From the NCBI GenBank assembly GCA_973895155.1, contig OZ316899.1, forward strand, positions 5,518,001-5,582,000: a DNA stretch of 64,000 nt, read 5' to 3'. Both the position numbers and the translations under genes were made by a program. The notes under the pieces were generated by a model. It did no database searches and was not told the origin of the DNA. It saw only the letters and a list, made by a program, of their open reading frames with translations. Shown here piece after piece: positions 57,020 to 64,000 of this stretch. Position 1 is the first letter of the stretch. Every line of letters begins with the position of its first letter. Source of the stretch: Marsupella aquatica. Lineage: Eukaryota; Marchantiophyta.

Positions 57020-57891
57020 CGACGGAGTAGGATTAGAGTAGAGTTAGGAATAGCTAAATTAGGCTATAGGGACAAGCACCTGCCCTAGTTAAAGCAGCAC
57101 TGCCATGCTGTACAACCTGCGTAGATTAGGATCTTCTAATAAGACAAGCTATTTTCTGGCCTGACAGCCAGCTTAGTTAGGACCTTAGTTAGCAAATCTT
57201 TGGGTGCGAGGGCACTCCGTTCCTCGGCCCTTAGTATTTAGTGCACCCCTTGGTAGAGGCAGGGGGGTTTTTAGTCTCAGTGTTGGACATCCGCGGTATG
57301 TGCGGGGAGTCCCGACCTCTGGGAGTGAAAGAGTACCGAGAGGAGGGTGTGGGACTAAGCTCGCTGGGCAAGTGCGGAGCCGGGCTCCGTTGTAGTGTAC
57401 ACCCTTGGCCTTGGACCTGTTCATTCCAGAGCTTTCGGGTCAACTAAGTGTGCGCATATGTCTCCTATGTAGTAAAATTCTTCCCCATTATTTCCTTCGT
57501 GTAAATCAAGATTGTATGCTTGCATGTATGTGTATGTATGAATCTTGTGTATAGGTGCCAACGCTTGGCCGAATGCACTCCCAAGTCGGGCACAGGGTGC
57601 GACTTGCGGGTAGTGGTTGCGAGCCCGGGTTGAGTACCCATATCATCGAATCCGGATCGAAGGCGGACAACATGAAGGCTTAGAAGCCCGTAAGCCGGGG
57701 TTGATCCTGTTGTCGACTGAGGTACGTTCCGGCGGCGGAACACAAACCATACCTAGGAGGTGTCCGTATATGACCATAGGCGCACTTAGCGCTAGTTTAC
57801 GTGAGTTAGGTGCATTCCGTGCATCCCTCCCTGCCTGAATCCTCATTTTGACGAAGGATGTGCCTGTCTAAGCCAAAGCCCGGGTTAAGGC
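57020..57891. other. 3' flank of repeat copy A
   Basis: No gene recognised; short frames on both strands appear to be chance. GC-rich in the middle. No copy of the 34233 leader is present, which argues against a standard two-LTR structure. Confidence 0.45.
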
Positions 57892-58335
57892 CTAGGCTGA
57901 CGACATGACAATATACTTCCCACAGTTGGTGTGGATTTCTCTTGCCGCCCAGGACTTCATCACTACTGCTACTAAATCAAAGACTTTTCTATGTACTACC
58001 AAACTATAGAACCAATGGAGTTTCCGCACCGGACAGTTGGGATGGGTGGTATTTCCATCTGTCATGAGGGCCACATAATGGGGGTGGCCAACGTGCTCCC
58101 GCTCCAGTTCAGACAGCAAGATTTGTGTGACTCTGTTGTTGGCCCTTCCTCCCAATCTAAAATACAAGTTTGTGGGTTGGGTGAACCCAATGGCTCCCGA
58201 CCATTCAAAGAATGGAAGCATAAATCTGATCCGGACCGGGATGTCATACCAAATCCGATCGTAGTCCTTCGGACAAATGGTCCTCTTGTTAATCCCTACT
58301 GCGGCCAAAATAACACGGAGGGTTTCCAACCCCAT
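57892..58335 (-). CDS. Hypothetical 147-residue ORF, unknown
   Basis: An open minus-strand frame with Trp/Arg-rich sequence (DRIWYDIPVRIRFMLPFFEW, FRLGGRANNRVTQILL). The C-terminal layout weakly recalls the region after the thumb of the LINE at 7000-7300, so it may be a LINE remnant. It lies just downstream of the coiled-coil gene on the same strand. No start context supports a standalone gene. Confidence 0.25.
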   Translation of the reverse strand: MGLETLRVILAAVGINKRTICPKDYDRIWYDIPVRIRFMLPFFEWSGAIGFTQPTNLYFRLGGRANNRVTQILLSELEREHVGHPHYVALMTDGNTTHPNCPVRKLHWFYSLVVHRKVFDLVAVVMKSWAAREIHTNCGKYIVMSSA

Positions 58336-58410
58336 AGCTTCATCAACTTCAATAGCATTTCAAGATGCTATCTTCTGCCCTATGAATAGTTTCCACAAGT
58401 TTACACTCAC

Positions 58411-60100
58411 CTTCTTGAGTTGTTCCAGCCTCCTCTTGTGCACCGAATTTGCCAGTGCATCCTTCAATAACTTAGCTGCCGTGGCAGCCTCATGCCGTAG
58501 GCTCTGTACTTCTAGGTCCTAGGCCTCGTAAGTGTCCGTCGGAATCCGGACCACCTTACTGCATTGCTGGACAAGCTCCTTACTTGCTACTTCCTGTAGC
58601 CATCTCTTCCTCTCCTTTTCTCTTCTTTCTCCTTCTTCTTCCAACGTAGCAACGTATGCCTGCTTCTCCTCTAATTGTCCTTGTAGCTCTTGATTGACTC
58701 TCCTTACTTCTTGGAGATTCTCCTCACACTCCAAAGCCCCCAGTCTAGCTAACGCCTCTTTCTCTACAAGCTCTTCCATTCTTTTCCCCTGCACCATCAG
58801 CTGGTCGGACAGTTGGAGTGCCAATTGTTCTCCTTCCCCTACTCTTTGCTCCAACTCTTCAATTACCCTTTGCAACTCATCAGCCTTTTGCTGGGACACA
58901 GAACCGCACTTTGCATGTTGGGTGGTTACCTCCTTTAACTCCTCTTCGGCGATCGACAAGAGGTGACTCCATTCTTCCTCCTTGTCAGCCAGCAGCTCTT
59001 GCATCTTCTTTCTCTCCTTTAGGGCCTTTCCTAACTTGACCTTTAGGGCCTGTGTCCCAACCTTCTCTGTCCAGACCACCTCCAGGGCTTGCTGCAGGGC
59101 TGTGGTTGTTTCCTCATTTTTCTCCCTCGCTTTGTCGAGCAATCCCTCTGAGTCCTCCAGCTGTTTCAATGCAAGCTTGTTAGATTTGGACTTCTTATGT
59201 ACCTTTACGAGGAGTCGCTCAACCTTCTCTTTTGCTACCCTCAACCTCTCCATGTCCCACATCTTGCCTTTAGATTCCAAGACTGCTATCCTTGCCATTG
59301 CCTTGCTCTCCTTCAAATCCCTCAACCAGTAACGTAGATCCCTGGCGTTGGGGATTGGCTTCCTATGAACGCCAGACGTTGGGTGGGAGTCCTCAACTCT
59401 GCCAGATTGGTGGTATCTGGAAGTTCGAACAACGTGGGTTGTTGGAAGGTGGCATTCCTCCCTTCTTCTTCTTCTTCTTCTTCATCTTTGTCTTCATTTT
59501 CCTCCAGGAGGGTTACTGCCCTCCGTTTCCTCTTGAGGCTCTTGAGACATTGCTCGGCCTGCTCACTCAAGTTTTGTAAGGCTTCTGCTCCTCCCTCACT
59601 CTCTACATCCGAGTTTTGAGGTGCTTTGCCCTCCCTTCCTCCTTGTCAGTCTCAAAATCCTCTTCATTGTATTTTGGTGGATCCACATTAACATTAGTTG
59701 TGGATCCCAACTCCGCCCTTACTAGTACTATCTCTTGGGCTTCTTCTTGATCTTCTGAGTCTGATTCGCTTGAGTCCAAATTGTCCGGTGGAGCTCTACT
59801 AACCGTCTCCAGGATCTCAAAAACATTGTGTACTACAACTCCTAGTTGATACGGTAATAGTGACGGGAACTTTGGACAGCCCTTTGCATTGATCACAGCG
59901 GATACACTTGCCTTCCATAGTTGAAGTGGATGGAGGGATCCCACGAATAGGGCCCTTGCGATGGCAATTCTTGGTAGTGTGGCATGATGGTACCCGCTCT
60001 TAACCATCACCCACTTGGTGCAAAACTCTATGAAGTTGCGATACTCCTTCTGCTGGATGGCGCCATACTGTATATTTCCCCAACTTATCTGGACCTCCGC
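58411..60100 (-). pseudogene. Long coiled-coil protein gene, decayed, unknown function
   Basis: Read from 60100 (after an acceptor-like CAATAG) downward. A hydrophobic conserved-looking block (ISWGNIQYGAIQQKEYRNF, LPRIAIARALFVGSLHPL, LPYQLGVVVHNVFEILETV) leads into an acidic linker (poly-Glu from a CTT-repeat at about 59459-59480) and over 250 residues of coiled coil (LLVKVHKKSKSNKLALKQLE, LSDQLMVQGKRMEELVEKE). Frameshifts occur near 59640 and 59340, and TAG lies at 58519-58521 where CAG fits (EA-DLEVQSLRHEA continues to a GTGAGT donor at 58410). The layout, a globular N-part then a coiled coil, parallels repeat copies A and B, so it may be another member of that kind of repeat. Confidence 0.5.
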
Positions 60101-61083
60101 CTATTGCAAGAAGCTCTGTGGTAAAGTGGTCAGATGGTTAAATAACACTTTAACCTCTAAAGACCTGAATTCATTCCCTGTAAGAGTTAATGAAAAGCGA
60201 ATTGGTACTGAAAAGAGCAAATAAAAGGTTGATTCGGCATAACCTCGCTAGGGATTTCTCTCTCTCCAGAGGATTGATAGTAATCAATGCACAAAAACTA
60301 ATAATTAAAGAAAGACATGGAAAAGGACTAGTAAGAATGTCTTATCAATTGACTCATGAGAAGAGATGATGGAAAATGACGATCCCCAGTGAATCAACAA
60401 GATTCTGGATTTTTAAGATTCAGAATGCAACAAAGCTCATAACATGGTCAAATTAGAATAGACATCAAACATTAACTAGAAATTTACACGGAGATCTAGA
60501 TATCAAACCAAGAATACTTTAGGGTCAACAAGTGGTGACGGTACTAGAATGTCTGAATTGGTATCTTCTCACACAAGGATTTCTAGATTGTCAAATTGAT
60601 AACTTCTCAATCAAATTTAGATAATTACTCATGGAAAGCAAACATTCCAGTTCAACTACTGAAACAGTAGGAGTTCAATGCTACCTAGAATCCATATGAG
60701 TAATTCAAATAAGAATCTAACTTCAAAGTATGATGACAAAATTTCTAAGTATTAACTTCTCAACAGGAGAAGGAGTCTGCAGTTCTACTCACAACAGGTC
60801 AAGGCTCAACAGGAGCACCTGAGGAGGAGCTTCTATGCTTCTAACAAAAACTGAGAACTAAGGGAAAATGGATCTGTCTTCCTCCTAAGGTGCACAAAGG
60901 AAAGATCCCAAAAGTCACAAAGTATCACTTCCGATTTTCATGGAAAAAAATAACTGTCAATAAAAATCCAGAAATGAGAACAAAGGAAAATCCAGAAATG
61001 GATGTAAGGCAAAATCCAGATTCTGATTTCCGGTTCTACTACTAAATCCGGATTTAGATCCTAGTCGGATCCGGAAATGCTAA
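60101..61083. other. Non-coding AT-rich stretch
   Basis: No gene. Probably an intron of the minus-strand coiled-coil gene. Near 60125-60195 a degenerate tRNA-like segment (GTGGTCAGATGGTTAAA, then CCTGAATTCATTCCC) could be a SINE remnant. Confidence 0.4.
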
Positions 61084-61528
61084 CTAACTAACTAAAACTA
61101 CTAAGCTACTGAGTGGGCTATCATCTTCTACATCTACTCTAACTGACGCATGTGTAAGATCAACTGGACTAACAGGTTTCAGAGAAGGAGGTGTCCCTAA
61201 ACTTGCAGTAGCCTCCAGGTCCTTCAGATCAAAATGTGAACCACGTGCTAGACTGATAGTCGGAGGTGACACTGACGGAAAATGGAACTCAACCTTATCA
61301 AATCCGGGTGGGGTGCCTCCTACTTCATTTTCAACTCGAAGCACTGGAGAAGTTCCGGAGTCCGGAATCCGGATTCTGGCAGGGGTCAACATGGACTTCA
61401 CATCCAAAATTACTTTCTCCATCTGATCAAACGCTCCTGCGATCTTCTTGGCAAAGCGGTTATTGCACTCAATAACCTTGACAAGGGTGCCTGGGTTGGC
61501 TGTCACTAAATACTTATCTATCAGGTTG
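61084..61528 (-). pseudogene. Truncated minus-strand ORF cut by repeat copy B
   Basis: The open frame ends at 61084 with an acidic Ser/Val tail; its upstream part is replaced at 61528/61529 by the start of copy B. Segments such as LVKVIECNNRFAKKIAGAFDQMEKVILDV look helical. It may be an upstream exon of the coiled-coil gene at 58411-60100. No known domain is recognised. Confidence 0.35.
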
Positions 61529-61960
61529 TGTGACGTCACCGGTACGGTGGCTAATGAATGATTTGGCCTAACCACGCTTAGCACGTGCAATAGAGGTATC
61601 TTAGGCCGTAATTATTAGCATAACAAGAGTATTTAGGTAGCCATTATGAGTAGGAAATCATTAGTCAATAAGGGGCATTCGTGTTTGGGCTGGCGGCGGG
61701 TCGCCATTCGCACGCCCGGGTTGCAAGCGTGTAATGGGCCCTCCCTTTCCCCCTTAGGTCCGTATAACAAACTTTGGGAGGCGGCCACTGACACGCGCTG
61801 ACCCGGACTGGCGGAGTGGCCGGTACACTGCAAGCATGAAAGGCTCGGCCTATAAGTGATGAGGAGGCGACGGGCGATCGACGAGCTCTCAGGGTATAAA
61901 AAGGGGGCCGATCCTTTGCAGTGCACCAGTTCTTCAGTCCACGCGCCAGCTTCGACCCTA
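61529..61960 (+). promoter_or_regulatory. Conserved promoter/leader of repeat copy B
   Basis: Begins TGTGACGTC exactly as copy A, with a TATA box at 61895 and the same downstream block CGATCCTTTGCAGTGCACCAG (here split by alignment with A). It inserted into a minus-strand ORF. Confidence 0.6.
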
Positions 61961-62079
61961 GTTCTCTCGCTTATCCTTATTCGCCTTCCATCTCCTCTGA
62001 ATATCGCACACGATCCTTTCCAGTTTGGCCATACAATTTTGGACGCAGTTCCTGTCTATCGGAGGGCACTGCTGGCTCG

Positions 62080-64000
62080 TTGAAACACGCCAACCCGCGA
62101 CGATACAAGATCAAACTCGAGTACGAGAGAGCCATCCGCCTAGCAGGCCGCCATCACTATCTCCTTAACTTTGATTACCCGTCCTAGAGCAAGCTTTACC
62201 GATCCAAAGAAATATCAGGGAACTTCTTCAACGGAGGCAAATATATCGGCTTCTGGGAGGCATTGCTTCAGCTCCCGGACAAGGTCTTCAATATCTCGGG
62301 CACGATCAACTTACAACGGCACCACTTTGACCACATCCCCGCTCGGGTCTGGGACATCATCAACAGCGAGTCCAGGGCTACCCAATCTACAAGGGCGTCT
62401 ACACTTGCATCAAAAAACCTCTATCGGCACCTACAGAATTTCATGGCAACTACATCATCGACCACCGGTGCCAGCCCAGCCATGCCCGTACCCGCACTAG
62501 TCCAGGCTCAGGCTTAGGCTCAGCCTCAGCCTTAGCCTCAACCTAGCCGATCCCCACCGTCGGTCGCCCCGCCAGTACAAGTACGTTCCATCGTCAATGT
62601 TGTGGACCTCAGTGACGATGAAGACGATACCTTACCCCTGCTCAGGTGGCCTAGAGGAGCAAGCACCCAGGGAGCCGACACTACATCGCCCCTTCCCCAG
62701 GCCCGGACCCGAGTAGCGGCTCCAGCGGATAACACGGTGATTGTAGCCCCAATACTAACGGCGGTGGCACTACCCATACTCGATTGGGAGGATGGGGAGG
62801 TGTCACCCTCCCGGAGCCATCACGGGAGCCAGTCTTGGGGAAAGAAGAGGAAGGAACCCGCAGCTGTATCCGGGCTACCCATGGCCACGGTAGCCGCGGG
62901 CAAGGTAACAATGCACCGCATGGGGGAAAACGTGCATAAGAACATCCTCCACCCCAAACATGCGGTGTACTTGAAGACTCAGGGGTTTGAGCACCTCGTC
63001 TCTCTCCCCTGGAACACCTGCAGATATTACGGGGAGGACATGATGGAGTTCGTCAAGAATTATGACGATGTCCGTCAACATACTCGGCTACGGGGGAGGA
63101 TATGTCCCTCACCGAGGAGCGGCTCAGGATGATCTTCGGGCTACCCAAGGGCGATCACCGAGTCGAATCACGGGCTCCCAGCGGCAAGGGAGCCAAGTAC
63201 CAATCCTTGAGTTTTCCCTCCGAGGGGCTAGTGGACAATGGGTTTGTGATGAGGACCTGCCTCATCCCCGAGATAGTTGAGCGGCTGGAGTTCCAGAGGT
63301 ACGCCCTCCACATGATGGAACCCCGGGGCGAGATCTCCGCTGCCCAGGTTATCCAGGTTGAGAACTATCAACCTAGGAAGTGGGCTTTGTACTTCGCTAA
63401 GAAGTTCCATGAAGAGATGGAGCGGCAAAGGAAGTTGCTATACATCGGCGGGAAGGCGTATTTTGCGAGCCACATCGAGATCATTCTCGAGTGGTACGCC
63501 CGGTTTGATCAACGAACCCTTCCCTGGGTCAACATAACTAAGTTGGTCCCGACTAAGTGGATCTTCCCGGCCTTCGAGAGATGGCCTCAACCCGAGGCCT
63601 CACCCATCCAACCTCCACAGGTAGCGGTAGCCGTGGCCGAAGAAGTACCAGAAGAGGCAGTGATCGCAACCTTAGATGCAATCAACCAGGTCGGGCCTGG
63701 TGCAGAAGTTGGGGTGGTGGAGGCCTTGCCCGAGCCCGAGGGTCCAAAAGACCCACCAATGGCTATTCCAGAGGACAGCCCGATGTGGAGGACACTCCAG
63801 CCCCTTCCAACACTACATCCCCAGGGCTGGATGTCACTATCCCGGCTCCCACGCGAGTTAACGTCTGCCCGAGCCCAACTCCAGACGGGCATAACCTGGA
63901 CCACCCGGAACTCTTCGTACCGGGTACATTTCTAAATGGGCTTTTGGGAGATTTCTCCCAACAGATAGCCCAAGATACTGGGGAGTTCATGGCTCGGAAG
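62080..64000 (+). pseudogene. Unclassified repeat protein, copy B, truncated by the window end
   Basis: Colinear with copy A: LKHANPRRYKIKLEYERAI, YIGFWEALLQLPDKVF, HHFDHIPARVW, an acidic/proline linker with DLSDDEDDTLPL, HKNILHPKHAVYLKTQGFEH, RLRMIFGLPKGDHRVESRAP, FVMRTCLIPEI, KFHEEMERQRKLLYIGG and FLNGLLGDFSQQI. Lesions: TAG 62185 (CAG in A), TAG 62515 and another TAG shortly after in the Gln/Pro linker, and frameshifts near 63098 and 63780. Parts where A is broken are open in B, and the reverse, so both derive from an intact ancestor. Confidence 0.6.

Noticed and set aside
57185-57846. Several overlapping ORFs of 60-90 residues on both strands
   Set aside because: GC-rich sequence keeps many frames open by chance; none shows a domain or a counterpart elsewhere in the window.
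34233-61960. The two TGTGACGTC leaders as the two LTRs of one 27-kb retroelement
   Set aside because: Each leader is followed by the same coding sequence in the same orientation, so they are the starts of two separate copies.

Overview
The window is eukaryotic nuclear DNA from the green-plant lineage. It has GT-AG introns, plant-type CACTA (En/Spm) transposons with TNP2 and TNPA genes, an EDM2-like PHD module, a plant-type L1 LINE and LTR-retroelement gag remnants. The mixture of gene families recalls large, repeat-rich streptophyte genomes such as a charophyte alga (Chara-like) or an early land plant; this placement is inference. No rRNA, tRNA or conventional housekeeping gene was seen. Nearly everything is mobile or mobile-derived.

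Layout. (1) 1-5.6 kb: a four-exon gene, phase-consistent across its introns, joins a ParB/sulfiredoxin-like N-terminal domain to a DNA methyltransferase-like C-terminal domain. A small frameshifted gene follows, and the area is studded with eight copies of the palindrome AGCGCCNGGCGCT. (2) 5.9-8.3 kb: a 5'-truncated LINE on the minus strand. (3) 8.36-13.0 kb: a long LTR-like stretch followed by a decayed retroelement gag. (4) 13782-32968: CACTA-1, 19187 bp, CCT target duplication, decayed. (5) 34233-37107 and 56813-57019: two parts of one coding unit of an unclassified repeat family (copy A), separated by a 19.7-kb intron. (6) 38427-54972: CACTA-2, 16546 bp, TGC target duplication, inserted in that intron and much better preserved. 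(7) 57.9-61.5 kb: minus-strand pseudogene pieces with long coiled coils. (8) 61529-64000: copy B of the repeat family, cut by the window end.

The main result is the gene order shared by the two CACTA elements, all on the plus strand: Cys-rich ORF, EDM2-like PHD protein, tandem-BRCT protein, F-box-like protein, TNP2 transposase, TNPA-like DNA-binding protein. The elements have different terminal and subterminal repeats and different target sites, so the four-gene accessory cassette is a stable part of a transposon lineage and not a one-off capture. In CACTA-2 all four accessory ORFs are intact, while TNP2 and TNPA each carry a single nonsense codon. EDM2 in Arabidopsis acts on expression through intronic heterochromatin and transposon marks, so an anti-silencing or host-chromatin role is a reasonable hypothesis; the sequence alone does not prove it.

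Many premature stops are explained by C-to-T (or G-to-A) change, often CAG to TAG or CGA to TGA, as expected for methylated repeats. Gene models here come from reading frames, splice consensus and comparison of the two copies; no database search was run.
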